Shown one piece after another: positions 18,652 to 27,246 of a stretch of 64,000 bases of DNA. The notes beneath the pieces were generated by a model. The model searched no databases and had not been told where the DNA came from. It was given only the letters and a program-made list of their open reading frames with translations. Position 1 is the stretch's first letter. Every line of letters starts with the position of its first letter. A program made the translations under genes and the position numbers. Location: the NCBI RefSeq assembly GCF_007859305.1, contig NZ_VOHE01000002.1:248001-312000 (forward strand), read 5' to 3'. The stretch comes from Luteimonas wenzhouensis. Lineage in GTDB: Bacteria > Pseudomonadota > Gammaproteobacteria > Xanthomonadales > Xanthomonadaceae.

Positions 18652-18889
18652 AAAGCTAATGATTACAACACGTTGCGCGTTGAATCATAACATATTCCGA
18701 ACATTTTTGCTGCGCCGCACTATGGTGATTCAGGAACGGCCGAGCGTCCGTTCCCTGCCCGGCACCCAGACATGGCGGACGCGTGGCTGTCGGGTCGCCC
18801 GCCTCGGCGAACCACCGCCTTCTTCGCCGACCACCGTGCCCTGGCGCTGCGTGCGCCGCCGGGCACGGCGCGGGGGCTAGGATGTCCCG
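18652..18889. promoter_or_regulatory. AT-rich divergent intergenic region with an imperfect palindrome
   Basis: 238 bases between the small basic gene (minus) and the FUSC gene (plus). It holds an AT-rich core (18651-18720) that contrasts sharply with the GC-rich surroundings. Inside it is an imperfect inverted repeat: ATGATTACAACACG (18659-18672) facing CGCGTTGAATCAT (18676-18688), with one mismatch and one extra base. This looks like a promoter with an operator, but I cannot assign -35/-10 boxes with confidence. Confidence 0.45.
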
Positions 18890-20761
18890 ATGCCCGCTTC
18901 CTCCCTGCCGCCCGCCCCGCCGGCGCCGCCACGGCCGACCCCCAGGCGGCTGCTGCGTGACCTGCGCCAGGTGCGGCCCGCGCCGCCCCAGCGCTGGGCG
19001 TTCGCGCTGCGCGCGGCGCTGGCGATGGGCATTCCGGTGGCCGTGGGCACCTGGGCCGGGCAGCCGGGCGCGGGACTGATGGCGACCCTCGGCGCCTTCA
19101 CCGCGCTTTACGGCGGCGGCCGGCCCTACGCGTCGCGCGCGATCACCCTGGCCGTGGTCGCCGCGGCGTTCGCACTGGCGGTGGTGTTCGGGCTATGGCT
19201 GGAAGGCCGGCCGTGGCTGGTGGTGCCGGCGCTGTCGTTGGTGGCGATGCTGGCCACATGGCTGTGCAACGCCACCCGTCTGGGCCCGCCGGGCGCCTAC
19301 ATGTTCGTGCTCGCCTGCGCTGCCGGCACCGCACTGCCGATCGGCGACCTCGCGCCGCTGCAGGCCGGCCTGCTGGTCCTGGGCGGCGGCGCCGTCGCCT
19401 GGCTGTTGCACACTGTGGGGGCGTTGTTCCGGTTGCGCGGGCCGGAGCGCCGCGCGGTCGCCGCCGCGGGACGCGCGGTGGTGGCCTGCATCCAGGCCGG
19501 ACCGTCGCATCCGGGTGCCCGCCGGGCCGCGGCCCAGGCACTGCACGAGAGCTGGCAGATGCTGGTGGGGTTCCAGCCCGTTCCCGCGCGCCGCGGCGGC
19601 GAACTCGAGCGCCTGCGGGGCGTGAACCGCGAGCTGCACCAGCTGTTCGCCGCCGCGATCGACCCCTCGTCGCCGCACGCGGATCGCGACGTCCTGCTCC
19701 AGCGCGCGCAGGCGCTGGTCGACGAGGCCACCCGGCCGCCGATCGCGCGGCCGCGTTCGCTGCCGCCCGACGCCATCCCGCACGGCTATCCCCACTCTTG
19801 GAGGCTGCTGCGGGAAGGCATCGCCCCGGGGTCCAACGCGTTGCGCGTGGTGCTGCGCGTGGGCATGGCGACCCTGCTCGCGGGCGCCCTGGGCGCCGCG
19901 CTGGAGCTCGAGCGCGCCTACTGGGCGATCGCGGCGGCGCTGCTGATGCTGCACCAGGGCTTCGACTGGACCCGCACGCTGCTGCGCAGCCTCGAGCGCA
20001 CGCTCGGCACCTGGGTGGGCCTGCTGCTGGCCGGGGTGATCGTGTGGTGGCAGCCGGCCGGGGCCTGGCTGGTGCTGGTGGTGATGCTGCTGCAGTTCGT
20101 GATCGAGGTGGCGGTGGTGCGCAACTACGCGCTCGCGGTCGTCTTCATCACCGGGGCAGCGCTGACCATCGCGTCGGGCGGCCAGCCGGTCGACGACGTC
20201 CCCGCCCTGCTGTGGGCGCGCGGCGTCGACACCCTGTTCGGCTGTGCCTGCGCGCTGGTCGCCTTCCGCCTGCTGCCCCCCAGGGCCGACGCCGCGACGC
20301 TGGGCGAAGGCATCGCGCACTGCCTGCTGGCGGTGCGCGACACCTGTCGCCTGCTCGCCTCGGGCGACGTGACCTCGCCGCACGCGCGGGCCACCCGGCG
20401 CGACCTGCAGCATCGCAGCTTCGAACTCGAACAGCGCATGGACGAGGCGCTCGCCGGCTCCCGCGCCCAGCAGGACACGGCCGAACGCCTGTGGCCGGCG
20501 GTCTCGGTCTGCCAGCGGCTGGCCTATCGGGCCCTCGCCGCCTGCTGGGACGCCGAGCGGCAGCTGGGCGCGGCCGCTCCCGGGCAACCGCCCGGACACG
20601 TGGAGCCTGCGGACCTGCCGCGCGTGTCGGCGGCGCTCGAGGCCCTCGCCGAGGCCTGGCGCCGGCTCGCGGCCCCGCCGCCGCCGGCGGCCCCCCTGCC
20701 GCGGCTGCTGGAAGCGGACGTGGAGGACCTGCGCGCCCTGCTCGCCAGCGCGCACGGCTGA
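18890..20761 (+). CDS. FUSC family inner-membrane protein (aromatic-acid exporter/YccS-like)
   Basis: 623 residues. Two membrane blocks of the FUSC plan: about residues 38-165 (FALRAALAMGIPVAVGTWAGQ, then LMATLGAFTALYGGGRPY) and about 320-460 (ERAYWAIAAALLMLHQGFDWTRTLLRSLERTLGTWVGLLL). Each is followed by a soluble helical domain, the C-terminal one ending near VEDLRALLASAHG. Family members export hydroxylated aromatic acids or are of unknown function; no HlyD-like partner is next to it. The start is in an Ala/Pro-rich stretch, so the exact N-terminus is uncertain. Confidence 0.85.
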   Translation: MPASSLPPAPPAPPRPTPRRLLRDLRQVRPAPPQRWAFALRAALAMGIPVAVGTWAGQPGAGLMATLGAFTALYGGGRPYASRAITLAVVAAAFALAVVFGLWLEGRPWLVVPALSLVAMLATWLCNATRLGPPGAYMFVLACAAGTALPIGDLAPLQAGLLVLGGGAVAWLLHTVGALFRLRGPERRAVAAAGRAVVACIQAGPSHPGARRAAAQALHESWQMLVGFQPVPARRGGELERLRGVNRELHQLFAAAIDPSSPHADRDVLLQRAQALVDEATRPPIARPRSLPPDAIPHGYPHSWRLLREGIAPGSNALRVVLRVGMATLLAGALGAALELERAYWAIAAALLMLHQGFDWTRTLLRSLERTLGTWVGLLLAGVIVWWQPAGAWLVLVVMLLQFVIEVAVVRNYALAVVFITGAALTIASGGQPVDDVPALLWARGVDTLFGCACALVAFRLLPPRADAATLGEGIAHCLLAVRDTCRLLASGDVTSPHARATRRDLQHRSFELEQRMDEALAGSRAQQDTAERLWPAVSVCQRLAYRALAACWDAERQLGAAAPGQPPGHVEPADLPRVSAALEALAEAWRRLAAPPPPAAPLPRLLEADVEDLRALLASAHG

Positions 20762-20804
20762 AGCCGACGCGCCGCCGCGCCGTGCCGCACCGGGGGCCGC
20801 CCGA

Positions 20805-22475
20805 TCAGGGCAGCATGGGCAGTTTCAGGCCCTGCTCCCTGGCGCACTGCACGGCGATGTCGTAACCGGCGTCGGCATGGCGCATCACCCCCGTGCCCGG
20901 GTCGTTCCACAGCACCCGGGCGATGCGGCGGTCGGCGGCCTCGCTTCCGTCGCAGACGATCACCACCCCGGCGTGCTGCGAGTAACCCATGCCCACGCCG
21001 CCGCCATGGTGCAGGCTCACCCAGGTGGCGCCGCCGGCGACGTTGAGCATGGCGTTGAGCAGCGGCCAGTCGGACACCGCGTCGCTGCCGTCGCGCATCG
21101 CCTCGGTTTCGCGGTTGGGACTGGCCACGCTGCCCGAATCCAGGTGGTCGCGGCCGATCACGATGGGCGCCTTCAGTTCGCCCTTGCGCACCATCTCGTT
21201 GAACGCAAGGCCGAGGCGGTGGCGCTGGCCCAGGCCGACCCAGCAGATGCGCGCCGGCAGGCCCTGGAAGCTGATCCGCTCGCGCGCCATGTCCAGCCAG
21301 TTGTGCAGGTGCGGGTCGTCGGGGATCAGCTCCTTGACCTTGGCATCGGTGCGATGGATGTCCTCCGGGTCGCCGCTCAGCGCCACCCAGCGGAACGGGC
21401 CGACGCCGCGGCAGAACAGCGGCCGCACGTAGGCGGGCACGAAGCCGGGGAAGTCGAAGGCGTTGGCGCAACCTTCGTCCTTGGCCATCTGGCGGATGTT
21501 GTTGCCGTAGTCCACGGTCGGGATGCCCTGGGCGTGGAAGGCGAGCATCGCCTCGACGTGCACGCGCATCGACTTGCGCGCCGCGTCGCGCACGCGCGCC
21601 GGGTCGGTCTTCTGCAGGTCCAGCCACTGTCCCACGGTCCAGCCGATCGGGAGGTAGCCGTGGACCGGGTCGTGGGCGCTGGTCTGGTCGGTCACGCAGT
21701 CCGGGCGCACGCCACGGCGCACCAGTTCGGGCAGGATCTCGGCCGCGTTGCCCAGCAGCGCCACCGACTTCGCCTCGGCCGCCCCGGTGTAGCGGCGGAT
21801 GCGCGCCAGCGCGTCGTCCAGGTCGCTGGCCTGCTCGTCGACGTAGCGCGTGCGCAGGCGGAAGTCGATCGCCTCTTGGCGGCATTCGATGGTCAGCGAA
21901 CAGGCGCCGGCCAGCGAGGCCGCCAGCGGCTGCGCGCCGCCCATGCCGCCCAGGCCCGCGGTCAGGACCCACCGGCCGCGCAGGTTGCCGCCGTAGTGCT
22001 GGCGGCCCATCTCGACGAAGGTCTCGTAGGTGCCCTGCACGATGCCCTGCGAGCCGATGTAGATCCACGAGCCCGCGGTCATCTGGCCGTACATCATCAG
22101 GCCCTTGCGGTCGAGCTCGTTGAAGTGCTCCCAGTTGGCCCAGGCCGGCACCAGGTTGGAGTTGGCGATCAGCACCCGCGGCGCGTCGGGATGGGTCGGG
22201 AACACGCCCACCGGCTTGCCCGACTGCACCAGCAGGGTCTCGTCATCGCCGAGCGTGCGCAGGGTGGCGAGGATGGCGTCGAAGCAGGCCCAGTCGCGCG
22301 CGGCGCGGCCGATGCCGCCGTACACCACCAGGTCCTGCGGTCGCTCGGCCACGTCCGGATCGAGGTTGTTCTGCAGCATCCGGTACGCCGCCTCGGTGAG
22401 CCAGCTGCGGCAGTGCAGGGCGGTGCCGCGCGGCGCGCGGACCTCGCGGGACGGGTCGTGGCGGGGGCTGGCCAT
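20805..22475 (-). CDS. hutU: Urocanate hydratase
   Basis: 556 residues, full family length. It converts urocanate to 4-imidazolone-5-propionate, the second step of histidine degradation, in the cytoplasm with tightly bound NAD+. Seen directly: [14 protein letters not shown] near residue 49, the NAD-binding segment [16 protein letters not shown] near 170, [14 protein letters not shown], the conserved [18 protein letters not shown] near 410 and the C-terminal [20 protein letters not shown] motif. It is isolated from hutF and hutI by about 6 kb and lies head-to-head with a TetR gene, unlike compact hut operons. hutH and hutG are not in the window. Confidence 0.97.
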   Translation of the reverse strand: MASPRHDPSREVRAPRGTALHCRSWLTEAAYRMLQNNLDPDVAERPQDLVVYGGIGRAARDWACFDAILATLRTLGDDETLLVQSGKPVGVFPTHPDAPRVLIANSNLVPAWANWEHFNELDRKGLMMYGQMTAGSWIYIGSQGIVQGTYETFVEMGRQHYGGNLRGRWVLTAGLGGMGGAQPLAASLAGACSLTIECRQEAIDFRLRTRYVDEQASDLDDALARIRRYTGAAEAKSVALLGNAAEILPELVRRGVRPDCVTDQTSAHDPVHGYLPIGWTVGQWLDLQKTDPARVRDAARKSMRVHVEAMLAFHAQGIPTVDYGNNIRQMAKDEGCANAFDFPGFVPAYVRPLFCRGVGPFRWVALSGDPEDIHRTDAKVKELIPDDPHLHNWLDMARERISFQGLPARICWVGLGQRHRLGLAFNEMVRKGELKAPIVIGRDHLDSGSVASPNRETEAMRDGSDAVSDWPLLNAMLNVAGGATWVSLHHGGGVGMGYSQHAGVVIVCDGSEAADRRIARVLWNDPGTGVMRHADAGYDIAVQCAREQGLKLPMLP

Positions 22476-22587
22476 GGCAACTCCAGGAAAACGTGCGAAT
22501 GCAGCCGGAAAGTGTGCGCTGGCGGCGCGGGCCCCGCCAGCCGCGCACCTGCCACGGCAGGGGGAAACCGGCCGACACGGGGCGCGG

Positions 22588-22624
22588 TTGCACCCGGAAC
22601 GCGCCCGCAGTATACAGTGTATAC
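22588..22624 (+). promoter_or_regulatory. Promoter with palindromic operator abutting the tetR start codon
   Basis: A perfect inverted repeat, GTATACA and TGTATAC around a central G, spans 22610-22624 and ends directly before ATG 22625. The left half contains a -10-like TATACA (22611-22616); 17 bases upstream is TTGCAC (22588-22593) as a weak -35. Such a promoter would start transcription at about the ATG itself, giving a leaderless mRNA, and the palindrome would let the TetR product block it. Assignment as the TetR operator is inference from symmetry and position. Confidence 0.7.
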
Positions 22625-23206
22625 ATGAGCCGCCCGCCCACCGCCCGGCGCATCCTCGCGGCCGCGCGCGCCCTGCTCGAACGCGAAGGGCCCGGGGCGG
22701 TCACCATGCGGCGCGTGGCCGAGGCGGTCGGGATCACCCCGATGGCGATCTACCGCCACTTCGCCAGCCGCGACGCGCTGTTCAGGCGCATCGGCGACGA
22801 CAGCTTCCAGGAGATCGCCCGCCACTGGGCCGCGCGCAAGTCGGGCGGCGATCCGTTAGCGCAGCTGGTCGCGATCCAGATGATCTACCTCGACTATGCG
22901 CTGGCGCATCCGCACCTGTTCGACTACGCGTTCTCGGTACGACGCGACGACGCCCGCCGCTTCCCGGAGGACTTCCGCGCCCGTCGTTCGCCCACGCTCA
23001 ACGTGGTCCACGACGCGGTGGTGGACGCACAGGCGCGCGGCGTGCTGCGCGAGGGCGACCCGTGGGACATCGCGATGACGCTCTGGGCGCATTCGCACGG
23101 CCTGGTCGCGCTCTACCGCGCCGGGCGCTTCAGCTACGACGACCGCCGCTTCCAGGCGTTCTACAAGGCTTCGCTGGGGAGACTGCTCGACGGCCTCAAG
23201 GCCTGA
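22625..23206 (+). CDS. TetR/AcrR family transcriptional regulator
   Basis: 193 residues. The N-terminal helix-turn-helix is clear: [19 protein letters not shown], then [25 protein letters not shown] (about residues 25-50). The all-helical C-terminal domain would bind a ligand. No Shine-Dalgarno sequence precedes ATG 22625; a 15-bp palindrome ends exactly at it. Divergent from hutU with 149 bases between starts, so control of hutU, of itself, or of a distant target is possible. It is not the usual hut regulator (HutC is GntR family). Confidence 0.88.
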   Translation: MSRPPTARRILAAARALLEREGPGAVTMRRVAEAVGITPMAIYRHFASRDALFRRIGDDSFQEIARHWAARKSGGDPLAQLVAIQMIYLDYALAHPHLFDYAFSVRRDDARRFPEDFRARRSPTLNVVHDAVVDAQARGVLREGDPWDIAMTLWAHSHGLVALYRAGRFSYDDRRFQAFYKASLGRLLDGLKA

Positions 23207-23342
23207 GTCGCGCGCCGGGGCCATCCGGCCGCCGCGCGCCAGGCCGGGGCTTCGCCGCGGGCCAGTGGAACGGGCGGCAGGACCGGCGCCACCGCTGCCG
23301 GCGCGCGCTGCGGCGTGCCGGCCACGGCGCACGGCCGCGGGA

Positions 23343-23675
23343 TCAGCGGATCGACGGATCCAGCCGGCGCAGCGCGTCGCGCAGGTCGGCCGAGCCGCTC
23401 TTCTCGATGTCCTCGCGGGTGTAAACGCGGCCGGAGGCGTTCACGCACTCCTGCTCGTCGCTGCGGCCCCGGTTGCGGGTGGCGACGATGCGCGAGCCGG
23501 TCTCGCGGATGCAGAAGCGGTCGTCGGGATCGCCCTTGCGGACCGCGGCCCTGCGCTCCTCTTCCGGTTCTTCGTCCTGCGCCAGGGCGACGGCCGGCAG
23601 GGCAAGCACCAGCAGCCCCGCGGCGAGGCCGGCGAGCAGGGTGCGACTGGCGTAGTGGCGGGGGTGGATGGTCAT
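23343..23675 (-). CDS. Small secreted protein with CxRETGSRI motif
   Basis: 110 residues. Signal peptide at about 1-32 (ASRTLLAGLAAGLLVLALPAVALA), then a charged mature part with RFCIRETGSRIVATRNRGRSDEQ and GRVYTREDIEKSG. Small exported proteins with a C-x-R-E/x-TGSRI motif recur in xanthomonad genomes without known function. GGAGAGG precedes ATG 23675, preferring it over an upstream in-frame ATG at 23711. It is convergent with the TetR gene and divergent from the phosphodiesterase gene. Confidence 0.72.
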   Translation of the reverse strand: MTIHPRHYASRTLLAGLAAGLLVLALPAVALAQDEEPEEERRAAVRKGDPDDRFCIRETGSRIVATRNRGRSDEQECVNASGRVYTREDIEKSGSADLRDALRRLDPSIR

Positions 23676-23847
23676 GCGACACCTCTCCGGGATCGGCCAG
23701 GGGATGGCCAACGCTACAACATGGGCCCGGACGCGTCGGGATCAAGCGACCGCGGCGCCCCGGTTCAGGGCATCGTCATCGCGGACCGCCCTGGCCGGCG
23801 GCGCCGGGCGGCCATCGCCTGTCATTGTCGCCTCGTATGATGGGCCG

Positions 23848-25116
23848 ATGAAGATGTTCCGGCACCTGTGCGTGCTGGCCTGGCTGCTGAGCCTGGCCGC
23901 CTGCGCCACCCCCTCGTCCCCCCCCGCTTCTTCCCGCCCCGCCGCCGCGCCGCGCAGCCTGCTGCTGGTGTCGCTGGACGGCGTCCACCCCGACGACCTG
24001 GCGCGCGGCGACACCCCGCACCTGGAGCGGCTCGCGCGCGAAGGCGTGCGCGCGCAGTGGATGGTGCCGTCCTATCCGGTGCTCACCTTCCCCAACCACT
24101 ACACGATCGTCACCGGCCTGCGCCCCGACCGCCACGGCATCGTCCACAACACCATGCATGACCCGGCGCTGGGCCGCTTCACCCTGCAGCTGCGCGATGC
24201 GGTCGGCGACGGCCGCTGGTGGGGCGGCGAGCCGCTGTGGGTGACCGCCGAACGCGCCGGGATGCCCACCGCCGTGCTGGCTTGGCCCGGCAGCGAGGCG
24301 CCGGTGCAGGGCGTGCGCCCGACGCGCTGGCACCTGTTCGATGCCTCCCGCCCGATCGACGAGCGGGTCCGGACCGTCGCCGGTTGGCTCGCCGAGCCCG
24401 AGGCCACCCGCCCGCGCCTGGCGCTGCTGTACTTCGAGCATCCCGACGGCGCGGCCCACGCGCACGGGCCGGGTTCGCCGCAGATGCGCGCGGCCATGCG
24501 CGAGGTCGACGCGGCGATCGGCGCCCTGCGCGCTGCGCTCGAGCGCAGCGGCGCGGCGGCGCGCACCGATATCGTCGTGGTCTCCGACCACGGCATGGCC
24601 GAGGTGCCGGACGGGCAGGTGGTGGCGGTCGAGGACATGGTCGACCCGGCGGACGCGATCGAAATCAGCCATGGCCAGGTGGTCGGGTTCCGCCCGCGTC
24701 CGGGCCGCGAGGCGGCGGCCGAACGCCAACTGCTGGGCCGCCACGACCACTACACCTGCTGGCGCCGGGACGCACTTCCCGCACGCTGGCAGTACGGCCG
24801 GCATCCGCGCGTGCCGCCGATCGTGTGCCAGATGGACACCGGCTGGGACGCCCTGCCACGCGAGCGCCTGGCGCGACGTCCCGCGGGCCGGCGCGGCTCG
24901 CACGGCTTCGATCCGGCCGAACCGTCGATGCGCGCGATCTTCATCGCCCACGGCCCATCGTTCAGGCGCGGGTTCACCCTGCCGCCGGTCGACAACGTCG
25001 ACGTCTATCCGCTGCTGGCGCGGCTGCTCGGCCTGCCGCCGGTCGGGGACGATGGCGACCCCGCCGCGCTGCTGCCCGCGCTGCGCCCGGAGGCCGCACG
25101 CACGCCCGGGCATTGA
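23848..25116 (+). CDS. Type I phosphodiesterase/nucleotide pyrophosphatase, lipoprotein
   Basis: 422 residues. Lipoprotein signal with lipobox LAAC near residue 18, then a Pro/Ser/Ala linker. The core is an alkaline-phosphatase-fold ectonucleotide pyrophosphatase/phosphodiesterase: LLVSLDGV gives the first metal Asp, SYPVLTFPNHYTIVTGL the threonine nucleophile, LLYFEHPDGAAHAHGPGS an Asp and His, VVSDHGM an Asp-His pair, and RGSHGFD the last His. It should hydrolyse nucleotide di- or triphosphate bonds or phosphodiesters outside the inner membrane. The gene is 49 bases upstream of the repair operon, same strand. Confidence 0.92.
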   Translation: MKMFRHLCVLAWLLSLAACATPSSPPASSRPAAAPRSLLLVSLDGVHPDDLARGDTPHLERLAREGVRAQWMVPSYPVLTFPNHYTIVTGLRPDRHGIVHNTMHDPALGRFTLQLRDAVGDGRWWGGEPLWVTAERAGMPTAVLAWPGSEAPVQGVRPTRWHLFDASRPIDERVRTVAGWLAEPEATRPRLALLYFEHPDGAAHAHGPGSPQMRAAMREVDAAIGALRAALERSGAAARTDIVVVSDHGMAEVPDGQVVAVEDMVDPADAIEISHGQVVGFRPRPGREAAAERQLLGRHDHYTCWRRDALPARWQYGRHPRVPPIVCQMDTGWDALPRERLARRPAGRRGSHGFDPAEPSMRAIFIAHGPSFRRGFTLPPVDNVDVYPLLARLLGLPPVGDDGDPAALLPALRPEAARTPGH

Positions 25117-25165
25117 TGTCCGGAAACGGCGAGTCCGGCGACAGGGGCGGCGCTAGACTGCCCCC

Positions 25166-26710
25166 ATGCCGACCCTTGGCCTGCCCGATCCGTCCATCTG
25201 CGAACAGGCGCGCCTGAGCCGCGACGCCAGGTTCGACGGCCTGTTCTTCACCGCGGTCGCCACCACCGGGATCTACTGCCGTCCCACCTGTCCGGCGCCG
25301 CCGGCCAGGTCGCGCAACGTGCGTTACTTCGCCAGCGCCGCGGCCGCGGAGGCCGCCGGGTTCCGGCCGTGCCTGCGCTGCCGGCCCGAGCTCTCGCCGG
25401 CCGACGGCAGCTGGCGCCGCGGCGACGATGTGCTGGCGCGCGCGTTGCGGCTGATCGACGAGGGTGCGCTGGCCGATGCGCCGCTGGCGACACTGGCCGC
25501 ACGCGTGCACGTGGGCGAACGCCAGTTGCGACGGCTGTTCCGCGAACGCCTCGGCGCGCCGCCGATCGGCGTGCACGGCACCCGCCGCCTGCTGTTCGCG
25601 CGCCAGCTGCTCACCCAGACCCCCCTGCCGGTGACCCGGGTGGCGATGGCGGCCGGCTTCGGCAGCCTGCGTCGCTTCAACGCCTGCTTCCGCCAGGCCT
25701 ACGGGATGGCGCCGCGCGAACTGCGGCGGCGGCCGGAAGCCGGCGACGGCGAGGTCGTGACCCTGCGCCTGAACTACCGCCCGCCGTACGACTTCGCCGC
25801 CACCCTCGACTTTCTGCGCCAGCGCGCCCTGCCCGGGGTCGAGCGCGTCGACGACGAGGCCTACGCCCGGGCCTTCGCCGACGCGGGCGGCACCGGCTGG
25901 TTCCGGGTCAGCCGCTGGCCACGCCGCGCAGGCGACGATGGCCACGCGCTGAAGCTGGAACTGCACGGCTGCCCACCGTCGCGGATGCTGGCGACGGTGG
26001 AGCGGGTGCGGCGCATGTTCGACCTCGACGCCGATCCCCAGGCGATCGGCGCCGTGCTCTCGCGCGACGCGGCATTGCGGCCGCTGCTGCGCCGGCGCCC
26101 GGCCCTGCGCCTGCCAGGCGGCTGGGACGGGTTCGAGACCGCGGTACGCGCGGTGCTCGGCCAGCAGGTGAGCGTGGCCGCCGCGCGTACCCTCGTCGCG
26201 CGCCTGGCCCGCCTCCACGGGACGCCGTTGCCGCCGGGGCTGGCGGGCTCCGGCCTGCAATGCCTGTTCCCGGAGCCGGCGCAGATCGCCACAGCGGACC
26301 TGTCGGGCCTCGGCGTGCCCGAGGCGCGCGCACGCACGATCCACGCGATCGCACGCGCCCTGCTCGACGGCCGGGTCGACTTCAGCGCCGCGCGCACGCT
26401 GGAGGACTTCGTCGAACGCTGGACCTCCCTGCCCGGCATCGGCCCCTGGACCGCGCACTACATCGCCCTGCGCGCGCTCGGCCATCCGGATGCGTTCCCG
26501 GCCGGTGACCTCGTGCTGCAGCGGCAGCTGCTCACCGACGAAGACTGTCCAGCCTCCCCGGCCGCGCGCGCCGCCGCGCTCGAAGGGCGCGCGGAGGGAT
26601 GGCGGCCATGGCGCGCCTACGCCGTCGTCCATGCCTGGCGCGAAGCCGCCCTCGCCCCCGCGCAGCCGCCATCGCGACGTGCGCCCCCGACCAGGAGGAA
26701 AACCGCGTGA
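25166..26710 (+). CDS. alkA: Ada N-domain/AraC/AlkA fusion: DNA-3-methyladenine glycosylase 2
   Basis: 514 residues, three domains. Residues about 1-80 are the Ada zinc domain, with YCRPTCPA and CLRCRPEL giving the four Cys ligands, one of which accepts methyl groups from phosphotriesters. Residues about 85-185 are an AraC helix-turn-helix (LATLAARVHVGERQLRRLFRE, VTRVAMAAGFGSLRRFNACFR). Residues about 195-490 are AlkA: the helix-hairpin-helix SLPGIGPWTAHYIALRALG ends with a catalytic Asp at FPAGDL. The protein can thus sense alkylation, activate transcription and excise alkylated bases. The Ada C-terminal methyltransferase is missing here and supplied by the overlapping downstream ogt. Confidence 0.93.
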   Translation: MPTLGLPDPSICEQARLSRDARFDGLFFTAVATTGIYCRPTCPAPPARSRNVRYFASAAAAEAAGFRPCLRCRPELSPADGSWRRGDDVLARALRLIDEGALADAPLATLAARVHVGERQLRRLFRERLGAPPIGVHGTRRLLFARQLLTQTPLPVTRVAMAAGFGSLRRFNACFRQAYGMAPRELRRRPEAGDGEVVTLRLNYRPPYDFAATLDFLRQRALPGVERVDDEAYARAFADAGGTGWFRVSRWPRRAGDDGHALKLELHGCPPSRMLATVERVRRMFDLDADPQAIGAVLSRDAALRPLLRRRPALRLPGGWDGFETAVRAVLGQQVSVAAARTLVARLARLHGTPLPPGLAGSGLQCLFPEPAQIATADLSGLGVPEARARTIHAIARALLDGRVDFSAARTLEDFVERWTSLPGIGPWTAHYIALRALGHPDAFPAGDLVLQRQLLTDEDCPASPAARAAALEGRAEGWRPWRAYAVVHAWREAALAPAQPPSRRAPPTRRKTA

Positions 26711-27222
26711 CCGTCCTCACCACCACCCTCGACAGCCCGCTCGGCCCGCTCTTCATCGCCGCCGGAGACACCGCCCTGCACGCGATCGAATTCCGGCGCA
26801 ACCGCCATCGCGTGCGTCGCGGCGACGACTGGCGCGAAGGCGACAGCCCGCTGTTGCGGCGCGCGCGCCAGCAGCTGGAGGAATACTTCGCCGGACGCAG
26901 GCGCGTATTCGACCTGCCACTGGCGCCCCGGGGCACGGCGTTCCAGCGCGAGGTCTGGCACGCGCTGGCCTTGATCCCGTACGGCGCGACCATCAGCTAC
27001 GCCGAACTGGCCGCGCGCGTCGGCCGGCCCATGGCGGTGCGCGCGGTCGGCGCCGCCAACGGGCGCAATCCGCTGCCGATCGTGCTGCCGTGCCACCGCG
27101 TCATCGGCGCCGACGGCTCGTTGACCGGCTTCGGCGGCGGACTGCCGGCCAAGCAGTACCTGCTCAAGCTCGAAGGCGCGTTGCCCGACACATTCGACCT
27201 GTTCCCGCTGGCGGTCGCCTGA
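26707..27222 (+). CDS. ogt: Methylated-DNA--protein-cysteine S-methyltransferase
   Basis: 171 residues. Repairs O6-alkylguanine by irreversible transfer to its own cysteine. The active-site motif PIVLPCHRVIGADGSLTGFGGG is complete, preceded by the DNA-binding helix YAELAARVGRPMAVRAVGAANGRNP. The GTG start at 26707 overlaps the alkA stop (GTGA), and AGGAGG ends 8 bases upstream. Overlap with the Ada-AlkA gene means both are made together, so the two genes recreate the functions of E. coli Ada and AlkA. Length is normal for Ogt. Confidence 0.95.
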   Translation: MTVLTTTLDSPLGPLFIAAGDTALHAIEFRRNRHRVRRGDDWREGDSPLLRRARQQLEEYFAGRRRVFDLPLAPRGTAFQREVWHALALIPYGATISYAELAARVGRPMAVRAVGAANGRNPLPIVLPCHRVIGADGSLTGFGGGLPAKQYLLKLEGALPDTFDLFPLAVA

Positions 27223-27246
27223 GGCGCAGCCGGCGCCGCGGGCCGC

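Noticed and set aside
23207-23342. Possible small RNA or tRNA in the gap after tetR
   Set aside because: No cloverleaf, promoter or terminator visible; GC-rich gap between converging genes.
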